From Arachnomyces sp. PD_36 (taxonomy: Eukaryota > Ascomycota > Eurotiomycetes > Onygenales > Arachnomycetaceae): a DNA stretch of 64,000 bases. Of the stretch, positions 1 to 10,188 are shown piece after piece. Numbering within the stretch: the stretch's first letter is position 1; every line of letters begins with the position of its first letter. The DNA lies in NCBI GenBank assembly GCA_032988195.1, contig JANTQE010000004.1:1-64000 (forward strand). The letters are read 5' to 3'. Made by a program: the position numbers and the translations under genes. The notes beneath the pieces were generated by a model. It worked only from the letters and a program-made list of their open reading frames with translations. It did not search any database and was not told the DNA's origin.

Positions 1-1241
1 ATAAAAACTGTATATTCATTAAGTGTTAATTTATTAAATATTGTAAAAATCTTTTTTTTTAAATAACTTGCTTAAATTTAATTTCGCTAAACAGATAGTA
101 ATGCTTGAGATAAAATTTTTTTTTAAATGTTGTTGTTTCTTTGCTTCAATTCTTTCATATTTAATTCGAAAATTTTAATGTTCAACTGAATTTTCTTTTT
201 CGAGCAGAACGCTGCAACATGTTCAAGTTCTTGCAATAAAAATAAAATTTAATTTTTCTCAATTAATTTTTATACTCATTTGTCATGAATTTTCTTTTTA
301 TTTTCGACTTGTTGATTGCATTGATTGCGAGAACAGTGAGACTGACGAAAACATTAATAACATTAAAAATATGAGTGTTGTTGAAGAGTTTAATAGTGTT
401 AACAATAATTGCAATAAAAATGTTTTTACGACGACAATTCTTAAGATAAATGATTTGCTTTAAACAACTAACAGTGTTATAAATTTATAACGCAGTTATA
501 AAATTCTCGAGAACTATTGATTCTGAGAAAAGACTGAAAAGACTTTTGAAAACAACAAAGAGATTCTCATCATTGAAAGAGAACAACTCAAAACGTCGAG
601 AGTCACATGTTTGATAGTTATGATAACTTGAGCTTGACAAGCTATTATCATTAACATGATAGCTTGATAGCTATGATCGAGTAAAACTAACAAAGTTATC
701 ATTGTTATCAAAAAATACTACATTATGTATTTAAACACGCTCATTACTCTTAGAATCAAGAGACTTATCTTCTTAATCGTGTTTTATCTTGTAATCAATT
801 TAAATTATATTTTTAATTTTAAATTTAACAAGATCATATTTTTTTACTATATTTATATCTCATTTTCAATATTCTTACTTTACTCAGATAATTATTCATT
901 TTCAAATTTTAAGCACTGTCTAGTTATCTCTTCATTTCTTGTTATGTAAGATTGAGCATATTATCAGTCGAGTTTATATTCGAGATTTCGAATTTAGACT
1001 TTTCTTAATGTGAGCATTGTGCTATCTTTTTTGCAAAATACTCGACACAGCTTCAATTTCATATTATCGAAACGTGTTACGAGACAAGATTGAGATAGTT
1101 TACAACAACATAAAACACTCTTTTCAATATTGTGAAGTCACATCAATACTTTCTTTGAATGAATAGAATTACAGTTCGAAAAACAGATAACATATCAAAA
1201 CTCTTAAGAAAAATTAATCAGTATACAAGTTAGAAAAACTG

Positions 1242-2172
1242 ACTATTGACGACGAACGATTTAGTCAAATTAGATTCATATTAAAAAGCTTCAAAAAAGA
1301 AGATTTCAACAACAATAAATCAATCTCAAATGAATCAAACAAAATGTTTATCATAGACAGCAACAATGAATCTATTAGAGTTGAAATGCAACAAATGATT
1401 GAGACGCTCATTATTGAACAAAATTAATTACGAAATCAGATCAACAGTCATGTTAAAATCAAGATATTAAATATCTTTCATGAAGAGTGAGTCAAACTAG
1501 AGACGTTTTTAAAAAATTTAAATTTTTACTTTTTCGCGAGAATCAATATGAACGTATTGAGAAAAATACTGTTTGCAAAATTCTATTTGAAAATTGAGAG
1601 ACGCAACAACAAACTGATTCAAATCATACTTGAATAATTGAGTCAGTAACAACGAAAACTCACAGAACTATGAGAAATTCTTTAAAAGTTACAATGAATT
1701 CAAGAAAATCATTCAACGATACTTTGATGACACGAATCGACAAAGAATCATTAAGAGAAAGCTTATGAATTTAAAATAAGTAAAGTCAGCAATCGATTAC
1801 GCAATCAAACATCAGTAATTTATCGTTATAATGAGTTAAAAAGACGAAAACATCAACATAACAATGTTCAAAAGAGAATTAAAATCAAACGTACAATACG
1901 AAGTCGTTAAAAACGAATCATATGACAACATTGAAAACATGATCGTTGACGCAATACGTATCAACAATCAGTTGTATAATTTATGACAGATGCGACGAAA
2001 GATTACATACACAATTAACACGAGCAAAATTAAGAAATCTAAAGATTCTTATGAATTTATGTTTATAAAACTTGATGTTATGAAACGAATCAATGACAAA
2101 AAAAAGAAACAGTGATGAATTAAAAATCAGTGTTTTCATTACAAAAAAAAAGAACACTACATTAGAAACTGT
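1242..2172 (+). pseudogene. Broken Ty3/gypsy-like Gag remnant with zinc knuckle
   Basis: Conceptual translation shows a Gag-like order of segments. An early part lies in one frame (about 1242-1610) and includes the segment KLETFLKNLNFYFFARIN near 1494-1550. The frame then shifts by one between about 1610 and 1665. A second part (from 1666) starts NYEKFFKSYNEFKK and carries KRKLMNLK followed by a stop, then MIVDAIRINNQLY. A CCHC-type zinc knuckle follows at 2131-2172 in the same frame, but its second cysteine position reads Tyr. Several stops are TAA where Gln is usual in fungal gypsy Gag proteins, as expected from C-to-T change. The element is certainly non-functional. No protease, reverse transcriptase or integrase was recognised downstream. 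Confidence 0.7.
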
Positions 2173-2467
2173 CATCAAAAACAAAAAGAAAGAGAATAAA
2201 AAAAATTACGAGCGACTCAAGAATATGAAAATCAAACAAAACTCAAAAAAAAATACGATATTACAAAGATATTTAAGCTCAGAGTCATCAGAAAGACACA
2301 CGAAAAATGAATTAACACAAATATCAAACTTATGAACAGTCTTCAATTAAAAGCTGACAAAAACAAACAAACAATCTTGAAATATCTCAAGATAAAATGA
2401 AAAAGATCAGTATAATGATTAAAGAAATGATTACGTCATATCAGAAACAATATTTTCGCAGCAAAAC

Positions 2468-2835
2468 TGTTATGATCTGACTCAAGTACTACGAAGTGAA
2501 AAAACACTTGTGTCATTTGAGTGCGCTTTAAACTAAAGAAAACAAAGCTGAAGAAAGAAAGAAAAGAAAAAGAAAAAAAGAAAAGAGAAAGAAGAAACTA
2601 TTTGTACATGAAGACTCGATGACAAATCTCGTCAAAAAAACAGTGAATGAAAACAGTGAATATAAAAGAAAACTTTCGCTTATCTCTCTCGAGTCGAATT
2701 CTCTCTCGAATTCTCATCTCATCTCGAATCGATGAGTCTCGAAGAATAGTAGCGTCGCAATCGAAAATTAGATAAGCTGAGTCTCGAAGATAAGTAACGT
2801 CGATGTCGAAAATTAGACAAGATCGAGATCTAACA
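2468..2835. repeat. LTR-like repeat, copy 1 (368 bp)
   Basis: This segment begins TGTTATGATCTGACTC and ends GAGATCTAACA, so its ends form the 5-bp inverted repeat TGTTA/TAACA with the TG...CA termini typical of retrotransposon LTRs. It is closely similar along its whole length to 2943-3283; most differences are G/A or C/T changes plus small indels in the purine-rich middle. The flanking 5-mers (AAAAC before, TTTTG after) do not form a target-site duplication. It follows the Gag remnant on the left, so it could be the 3' LTR of an internally deleted element. Confidence 0.7.
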
Positions 2836-2942
2836 TTTTGAAAATTCAAAAAATTTTGAAAATTGAAAACAAATTGAGAGAACTAAAAGCATCATGATAA
2901 TTAATTCAAAACAATTTGTAAAAAAAAATAAACTTTGTTTTA

Positions 2943-3283
2943 TGTTATGATCTGACTCAAATATTACGAAATGAAAAATTCTTGTGTCATTTGAATGCGC
3001 TTTAAACTAAAGAAAATAAAATTAAAAAAAAAGAAAGAAAAAAAAGAGAAAAAAAAAACTATTTGTACATAAAGACTCGATGACAAATCTTATCAAAAAA
3101 ACAGTGAATGTAAAAAAAAACTTTCACTTAATTTTTTCAAGTCGAATTCTCTCTTGAATTCTTATCTCATCTTGAGTTGAATCGTCTCGAAGAATAGTTG
3201 CGTCGCAATCGAAGATCAGATAAGCTGAGTCTCGAAAATAAGTAACGTCGATGTCGAAGATTAAACAGAGTTGAGATCTAACA
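2943..3283. repeat. LTR-like repeat, copy 2 (341 bp)
   Basis: Second copy of the LTR-like unit, again starting TGTTATGATCTGACTC and ending GAGATCTAACA. It is more AT-rich than copy 1, with many G-to-A and C-to-T differences, for example in the first 40 bases. Only 107 bp separate it from copy 1. Its right end coincides with the change from AT-rich to ordinary composition, so it probably marks the edge of the inserted and mutated block. No target-site duplication is visible. Confidence 0.7.
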
Positions 3284-3577
3284 TTGAGCACGATTAGCAG
3301 ATTGTTTGTGAGAGACAACAAACTTATCAATTGTAGTGATCAGAGAGCTCAGAACATCTTTGCGCACGCATGTCTGTCGATCGGTCTTCTTCAGCTGATT
3401 TTTAGCTCAGTGGTAGAAAATTCAAGAGCAAGTTTTGAGTTGAAGTGCAATTTGCTTTCCTCGACCGCCTAGCGACGGCTTTTTGAGATGAACCGACTAG
3501 TATTTTTTGCCAGACATTGCAGTTTCACACTCAGAACTTGATGCTTCCAGCGCCAGACTCGTACGATTTAGAGAATC
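3284..3577. other. Spacer with a tRNA-like A-box fragment
   Basis: This interval lies between the LTR edge and the hydrolase gene. At 3402-3416 it contains TTAGCTCAGTGGTAG, a good match to a tRNA D-arm/A-box, and GAGTTGAAG at 3437-3445 is a weak B-box-like match. I could not fold acceptor, anticodon and T arms into a cloverleaf. It may be a tRNA-derived remnant or chance. The rest probably holds the promoter and 5' leader of the hydrolase gene. Confidence 0.3.
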
Positions 3578-4759
3578 ATGACGTTGTTTCGATCTCCAAT
3601 ACTACACCGGTCTTCTCGGGCTCTTTTTAGTACCACAAGTAGAGCCAGCGTTGAACTTGCGTATCAAGCTTTCGAACCCTCTGGGACAACCGCTCATGGG
3701 GAACCGATTGTCTTCATGCATGGCCTCTTCGGCTCCAAACAGAACAACAGGAGCATCAGTAAGTAAGGTCTCTATGCCCTTTAAGTACTCGATGGGAGCT
3801 GACCCTCTCACAGAGCACTAGCGAAAGAGCTGAATAGGACTATCTTCACCATTGTTTGCGCCTCTCCTGCCCGCCGACCCCCATTCTAGAGACAGGACAT
3901 GTACTGAACGGAAGCTCGTGTTTCAACCAGGACCTGCGGAATCATGGTCATTCTCCCCATCATGAACGCCACACTTATACGGCGATGGCTGCGGACGTAG
4001 AACAGTTCATCAGCCGACACAGGTTAAATAGGCCTGTGCTTCTTGGACACTCAATGTGCGTATTCTTCGTTCTTAACTCTGCGGGACGACCGAAAGGCGG
4101 AAAAGTCACGGAATTTCCCTGACGACGACACAGGGGAGCCAAGACTGCGATGGTGCTTGCACTACAAAAACCGCAGTCAATCTCTGCGCTTATAGCTGTC
4201 GACAATGCACCTGTTGATGCTGCATTGTCGCCTGATTTTGCAAAGTACATACAAGCCATGCAGTCTATAGAATCTGCGGGTTTGACAAAGTCAAGCGAAG
4301 CCGACCAAATCCTACAAGAATATGAAAAGGTGCCCTCGTCGATCTCCATCTATTGTAGCCGGACCACTAACACAATTCTCAGGCCCTCCCTATCCGCCAG
4401 TTCCTCCTGACGAACCTTGTCCGGCTACCGGGGACGCATATCCTTGGGTTTAGGATCCCCGTGAAGACGCTTGCGGCTGCATTGGTTGACATGGCTGGCT
4501 TTCCCTTTAGTGAACAGGATGGTTTGACGTATGAAGGTCCCGCTCTTTTTATTCGAGGGTCAAGAAGCCACTACGTTAAAGATTCGACTCTTCCTTCGAT
4601 TCAACGCTTTTTCCCAAATTATCAACTGCGAGATGTGAGTGCTGGGCATTGGGTAATGGCAGAGAACCCAGAGGCGTTCAAACGAGGTATATCCGCAAAA
4701 CATCTCGTGATCCCGTTCGTTAACTGACAATAGTAGTTGTGGTAGATTTCTTACAGTAG
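3578..4759 (+). CDS. Mitochondrial alpha/beta hydrolase, ABHD11/Imo32-like
   Basis: The gene encodes an alpha/beta-hydrolase-fold enzyme of the ABHD11 (yeast Imo32) group, serine hydrolases located in mitochondria. Six exons can be joined in frame: 3578-3762, 3814-3853, 3931-4055, 4134-4329, 4383-4686 and 4734-4759, giving 291 residues. The N-terminus MTLFRSPILHRSSRALFSTT is basic and rich in Ser/Thr, as expected for a mitochondrial presequence. Visible motifs are HGLFGSKQNN (oxyanion-hole region), DLRNHGHS, the nucleophile elbow GHSMGAK with Ser as nucleophile, and SAGHWV with the probable catalytic His. The short last exon ends VVVDFLQ, which is family-like. The physiological substrate cannot be read from the sequence. 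Confidence 0.88.
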
Positions 4760-5306
4760 TACATAATCTTTGGAAACATAATCAGTTTACGATGTCTTAC
4801 GTCGCATCCACGGGAACAGTCGATGACGATCGTCTTGTAGCGACCGCACCTTGGTTCGAGAGATTAAAGCTTTCGGTCCTTTCAATGACGCCGAAACCAG
4901 CCTCACCCAAGCCCACGATACTCCGATGTTTTTGGAGTTTAGAGGGTCCGCCATTTATGGGAAGTAGCCGACTCTCGGAAACCTTGAGACACATCAATTC
5001 TATGCGCGTCGTTCCGAATACACAGAAAATTTTTGAATCTGTATAATTAATTGACGTGGGAAATGAAGAATTGATCGAGAAGTTTTTGAAAAGGAATTTA
5101 TTGGGAGAAATATTCTGTTATGAACAACATTGATCGCCAAGGCTAAAATCCCCAGCTGCTTTTCCTTCCCGAACCTGGTAACATGCAACAAACAACACCG
5201 GTGAAGTGACTCTGGTTGGATCATACAATCACCATTTAAGAGAACACCATCGCAGTAGTATGACGTTACATGTAAGGAAGCCTGGCGTCACAACCGAATC
5301 TGAAAG
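4760..5306. other. Intergenic, convergent 3' ends
   Basis: This stretch separates the 3' ends of the hydrolase (+) and RPS1 (-). Small reading frames exist on both strands, but they lack recognisable domains or splice-consistent extensions. I see no RNA gene in it. Confidence 0.6.
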
Positions 5307-6418
5307 TTAAACACTCTCAAGCACTTGCTCCTTAAACTCCCTCTCGACCTAACAAGACAATTGCATTAGCCAGTGAACAAGGAGGATAGAGGAAGCTGGC
5401 AGCCACATACCTTCTGACCCTTCTCATCCGTAGTTGACTCTCCGTGCAAGTTCAACAGGGCACCCAAATCAAATTTCGGCGATTTGAGTAACTTGACCTT
5501 GCGGATGTGAACCTGGTTTTCATACAGTTGTTAGCTAAAAGGGGTCGGGTCACAGCCGGAGTGCCTGGAAATCGGGAACAAACGTTTTGTAGAGGGTAGA
5601 TGCCCTGTGTAGCCTTTTCGATCTCGCGCCCAATGACCTCGGGGATAAGCTTGGTGGTAAGCTGCGAGAGAGTGCAACTGGTAGCCTCGCGTTGGATAAT
5701 CTCCGTCATCTTCTTGCGGATGTTGCGAATCTGGGAGGAGGCGGCGTATGTGGTCTTCTTGATCTGGTTGGGGCGTCTTTTTGTGAAGGCAATGGCGAAA
5801 AGGCGGAGGAGGTAGTCGTCGGTGGTTTTGACGGTGACATTTGCTTCGATCAAGGTCTGCCATTTACGGACCAAAGAGCGAAGCTTATCAGAAGTGAAGT
5901 CCAAGCCGTGGAAGTTGGTCAGACAGTTCTTTCCTTGAACCTCGTCCACCCTTAGCTTGACCTTGCGGAACGCATGGTCCTCATCGTTCTGTAGGTCCGC
6001 CAGAGAAACCTCGAAGATACGGCCCTTCAAAGCGTCGTTTGCGTTCTTCAAACCGGTGGTTCGGTTGACTAAGGTCTTGCCCACACTGTTTCCTGGTTAG
6101 TAAATATGGTCCATCGTGGAAGTCATAGGGAACTGTACTCTCGGGTTTGGAAAGTGGATGGCGCCTTGATAAATTGTTAGCTCAGATACGAGATAAAGCA
6201 CAGGCATGTCTTAATCACCTTGACGGAGTATTCATCCTTCCTGGAGAAGGGGTCTACGGTCCTCTTCTTGAGGCCCTTCTTGCCCTTCGATAAGCGCTTG
6301 TTCCTGCAAGAATTGTCAGTCTCAGAGGCTTGATATCCTATCCATCGAAGATTTTCGCTCTCGAGTTCCAGCTGGGGTGAAATTCGGCGGGACAGTAGAC
6401 GTACTTTCCAACAGCCAT
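5307..6418 (-). CDS. RPS1: 40S ribosomal protein S1 (S3Ae)
   Basis: This is ribosomal protein eS1, a component of the small subunit near the mRNA exit site. The start codon at 6418 is followed by a five-residue exon (MAVGK) and an intron, then NKRLSKGKKGLKKR, the lysine/arginine-rich N-terminal tail of the family. Further exons give APSTFQTRD, a long central exon (from VGKTLVNRTTG to IYPLQN), VHIRKVKLLKSPKFD and the final exon VEREFKEQVLESV. The whole protein is about 255 residues, the usual family length. Six exons are needed, and all junctions use GT-AG introns. The ribosomal-protein-type early intron directly after the start region is typical of fungi. There is no sign of damage. Confidence 0.96.
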
Positions 6419-7134
6419 GCTTGCGACTTGAAATCTTTCTTTCAACTGGGAAAGTAAGACGGCTTTATCGCATCCACGCGCTCAGGTGGAAGAGTCGGTT
6501 CGTTGACACTTTTGAGGATTTTGATCGGTGTGGTGTTGAAATTGGATCCCGCACACACACAGTTTGTTACCTTAAGCGAGCAAATCTGCCCTAAGTGCCG
6601 CGCTAGCCAAAAACAAACTAGTGGAAGATACACGTGATTGATGCAGAACCGCAATTCTTGGCGCCCGACAGGGGTACTGTTATCTTATCCAGGCCGTTGA
6701 CCCGCAAGTGATTTTTTTGCAGAGAAGTCAATAAGGCGGGTTTTTTTTTTCAATATACAAGGGCTACTGGTATATGTTTTCTGATGGCTAGGTGCGACTT
6801 TGGTAGTGTGCTCCTTATCCCTAACACTTCAACCCCTTTTAACATATTGACTATGGAGTAGCTCGGTCCTGATTATTTTACAGGATGCTCTCACGGGAAG
6901 CTGATGAATAGCTGAAACAGGGAAATTTATAGTTTGCGATGTTTGAAGGCGGGAAATAACATCTCTATGATGGGTTTCTCATTATGCACAAGATCTGTCT
7001 AAGTACTACCAACTAACTAACCCTTATGAACTGGAACCAAAGGTGAAAGGAACCTCCGATTCTTTTTCTCGGCAATTCTCGACTCGGGACCTTCAATCTT
7101 GGAGACTTAAGATCACGAGGGAAGGAAGCGGTCC
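6419..7134. other. Intergenic, RPS1 promoter and URC1 3' flank
   Basis: This region holds the RPS1 promoter and 5' leader on one side and the 3' end of the URC1-type gene on the other. A T tract lies near 6740. A long reading frame at 7013-7140 is best explained as URC1 intron or 3' UTR read-through. No other gene is supported. Confidence 0.6.
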
Positions 7135-9281
7135 TCAATGCTGCGGCTTCGTTAGACCCGAGGAATTGATGATAACAAGCCAAGATTTTGGAACTTACAT
7201 CGATGTCATCCCAAGGCCGACCTTGTACGTTTGACAGCTCGGCCATGTTCATGACCCTTCCCGTCGTAACTTTTTCAGCGGATGTTAGTACATCCTGCTT
7301 CTACGAACCGTTCGGGCCCGGCCATAATAAGACTACTTACAGTATCCAGCGGATATCTTTGCGTCTATCTCCACCCGGCTATCTTCCGGTATCAAGTGGG
7401 CAGGGATCGGGACTCTCTCATGGATCGGAATTCCTTGCTCAACAATGGCATCATGTTTCATACTAAACGTAGGCGGTTAACCTGAGTAACCACATAAGCG
7501 GAGGCAAAACTCACTTCGACATGCTCAGCATGCGGTCGATCTTGCTAATCCCTAGCCAATGTAGTATCTAAACAATTCCGGTTAATACAGGTGTATCGTG
7601 GGGAGTTTCCATAACCGGCAGGGTATAATTTTGGTGCTCACATCAGGCATAAGGGCTTGAAAGCGCATGTCCTTCTCTATGGGTTAGCGACTAGAATCTG
7701 GTTTATGCCAAGAATGGAACCTTGCCTTCACACCCGCAATATTTTCGGTGCGTTTGAAATATTCGCTGGCACCTATTGCAAGTTAGATGCCTCATCCAAG
7801 AAAAAAGGAGCATATGCTGGGAGACGAACGATCGGATCCCCGTTTGCCTTGGATACGAAGTCAGTAAGAATGCTTTCAAGAAACCACGACGGAGTGATAT
7901 CTTACGAGCATTATAGACCAAGTACTTAGTGACCTCCCCTAGTGCCCGGCCTTCCTTTCGAAAATAGATCACGACGCCACTCCCCCCGCTCTGGGCCTCT
8001 TTGACCGCCTCCTCGACTCCGAAGATGAGGTAAGGCCGACAGGTACAGATGTCTGACCCGAAAACGTCGCTCCCGTTGCATTCATCGTGAACACGTAGAG
8101 CAAGGCGGACGTTGGGGTCTGACATTTTTGCTGGATCGCCAAAGCAATATACGGTCAAACCACCAATGGGAGGGAGAAAGAGTTTGATATCACCTCTAGT
8201 TATCAGTTCGGGGAAAGAACCGCCAGTGTTCTCGAACAGGGATCTGCGAAGACTCCCCTCATCTGTGGCAAATCAAAACCTTAGCACTGGGAATTCCCTA
8301 TACTAGGGGGGTAGGAAAAGCTCCGCTGCCGGTGTTAGGAATTGGGGTGTAGATTCGAAACCTACCAATACCGAACCGCTCTGCCACGCCGGGAAGATAC
8401 CAGACCGGTTCTACCGCGAACTTTGTGACCGCCAATTCCCCGGATTCATTGAGACATATCTTGCCATCCGGCACCAGGCGCCCGGCGCGCACACTCTCCT
8501 CCAGCTCGGGGAGTTTCATGTGGGCCCTCGTAATCGCAATGGTGGGCCGAAGGTCGATATCGTCCTTCTGCATGAGGTCTTTAAAAACCCAAGGGGCAAG
8601 ATGGCCCAGGGGATCCATCGAAACGATCTTTTTGGGATCCGCCCACTGCGGGAACGGTCCGATATTGACTGCGGGTTCCGTATCTGTGAAGTCGGGACGG
8701 TGTTCAATGTCCAAATCTTTACTGGCTACAGCCAGGGCATGGTAAATCGAGTACGAGCCGCCGTGGGCGCCGATGGCTATACGATATTTAATGGATTATT
8801 CGTTTGACCTGATGTTTTGGGGGCAGCACTGACCATTTCTGCGTTTCACGGTCTTCTGGTGCCGACTCACGACCACGGGCCCTCTTAGGGCGGGATCTTT
8901 GTGGCCCCAGGCCATCGGAAGTGGGTCGACTCCAGACTGATTCGGGTAAGTTGTTAAGATGATGCGAGAGGTGATTGAGCTTTTCCGAGCTGGGCTGGAC
9001 GGAGCTGGCTGCGCTGGCCGGTCGGAATCCTTCCCAGAAGCGTCTTTGTCCGCTGGGGAAAGGGTGGGCACTGGGGAAGCAGTCGATCCAGGGACTTCGG
9101 CTTCCGCAGTTCGGATGGCACCCGGATGGACATCACTGCCCGCGGAGAGGAGATCAACCCGCTGGCTGATGAGGTCGGTTTTTACGGAGAGCTGCTGCTG
9201 ATCCAATTGCAGCTTCTGGAGGGTCTCCAGGATCTTACTGAGGACATCCTGATGACCTCCGTCTGGCAACGGGGAAGCCAT
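7135..9281 (-). CDS. URC1: URC1-type GTP cyclohydrolase II homologue (uracil catabolism)
   Basis: The product resembles Urc1p, a GTP cyclohydrolase II homologue needed for the reductase-independent uracil degradation pathway described in Saccharomyces (Lachancea) kluyveri. Nine exons join in frame to 514 residues: 8834-9281, 8366-8776, 7906-8262, 7726-7772, 7642-7671, 7515-7567, 7341-7462, 7199-7269 and 7135-7140. The N-terminal 150 residues are low-complexity with a Gln/Leu-rich helix. The family-conserved body follows (IGAHGGSYSIYHAL, LGHLAPWVF). The catalytic part has HDECNGSDVFGSDICTC, with three cysteines spaced like the zinc ligands of RibA. The fourth intron starts with GC rather than GT. 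The last exon encodes only His plus stop. The alternative upstream start at 9356 would add a 25-residue extension that looks like leader sequence. The exact chemistry of Urc1p is not settled. Confidence 0.9.
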
Positions 9282-10188
9282 CACGGGCTTCAGGAACGAA
9301 TACTGGGGTGATAAGTGTGGAGATGTGTCAGGGAGAGGGTAAACGAAAGTGATCAAGAAAGTATTTCACTTGCGACTGGGCCAATACGCATATGCTAGAT
9401 AAGTTGGTGAGGAAGAAGGAAGCCGCTCCCTTTGAAGGTTGGAGAAGCCAAAATTCCAGTCAAGCCGGACAGCAGATGCGAAGTGAGGAAATAGCTGAAA
9501 GCGTTGAGTGAAGAATGAATAGTTTCAATCAATTACATGCGATTCACGGTGGTTCCAATCAAAGACCTTCATGTAACTCTCAGTGATTCTATACTCTGGA
9601 ATCAATCAGATGTTGTTGAGAGATTCCCTTCGGCGAAGAGAGAGAGAGTGAGAGAGAGAGATGGGAAGAGGTGAGGGGTGATGTTTGCTTCTGGGGAGAT
9701 ACAGGGGGGCTAGTAAGAGGCGAATACCACCAAGATGCCACTTGGAAGTACTTTGTAGTACTGAGTAGTACTGAGTAGTACCTATCAGTACTTCGTAGTA
9801 CTTTCTGCGTGTTTCTCTCTTGCAGCTCTCTATCGATAAAGCTCCATTGTTACAGGGATTCGCCACTTCCCCCCCACCCTCACTTATTATCTAATTGGGT
9901 TAGGGGGTGAGAACCCACTGATCTCCGAATGATCTGTCACCCCCGAGTACAACCAGTGACCACCACCTCTTTTCTGTCACCTGCGAAATTTACCTCCAAC
10001 AGAAACTAACATTCCCATTTCGACCTTCTTTACCATACAACCAAAGCAAGTCTGAGACCTTCGGCAGCAATCCAGTCTATCGTGCATAATAATCTACCTT
10101 TCCTGTGTTTGTCCAATATCAACCCTCTGTCTATTGGTAAGCACTGAGCCCTTGGAACCAGGGCTTGGACAAGGAGAAAGAAACAAGA
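9282..10188. promoter_or_regulatory. Divergent promoter region of URC1 and ELF1
   Basis: About 900 bp separate the two divergent start codons. The region contains a GA-rich run near 9640-9662 and a strictly 10-bp-spaced AGTACT array (9747-9802, listed separately). HGATAR-type sites occur at about chance frequency, so I do not call AreA control. No coding exon was found. Confidence 0.6.
9747..9802. repeat. Six AGTAC(T/C) units at exact 10-bp spacing
   Basis: The palindromic hexamer AGTACT, or AGTACC once, begins at 9747, 9757, 9767, 9777, 9787 and 9797. Spacer bases between units vary (for example TTGT, GAGT, TATC, TCGT). The conserved part is therefore the hexamer and its near-helical spacing rather than one exact 10-mer. 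It sits between the divergent URC1 and ELF1 genes, 466 bp from the URC1 start. It may be an expanded minisatellite or a phased protein-binding array. Confidence 0.75.

Larger units (their letters stand above)
1..3283. repeat. AT-rich degenerate repeat block
   Basis: The block is strongly AT-rich and no long reading frame survives in it; frames are broken by many TAA/TGA codons. It contains a broken retrotransposon Gag region and two LTR-like copies, listed separately. In filamentous ascomycetes such AT-rich islands are typically made by repeat-induced point mutation (RIP), which turns C into T in duplicated DNA. The abundance of transition differences between the two LTR copies fits that origin. 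Apart from the listed elements and some short palindromes around 600-690, I see no gene in it. Confidence 0.85.

Noticed and set aside
1..3283. CRISPR array or prokaryotic mobile element in the AT-rich block
   Set aside because: There are no regularly spaced direct repeats. The repeats present are two LTR-like copies in an otherwise eukaryotic fungal context.
9282..10188. GATA-factor (AreA) control of URC1 from HGATAR sites
   Set aside because: Three sites in 900 bp is close to the number expected by chance, so no enrichment can be claimed.
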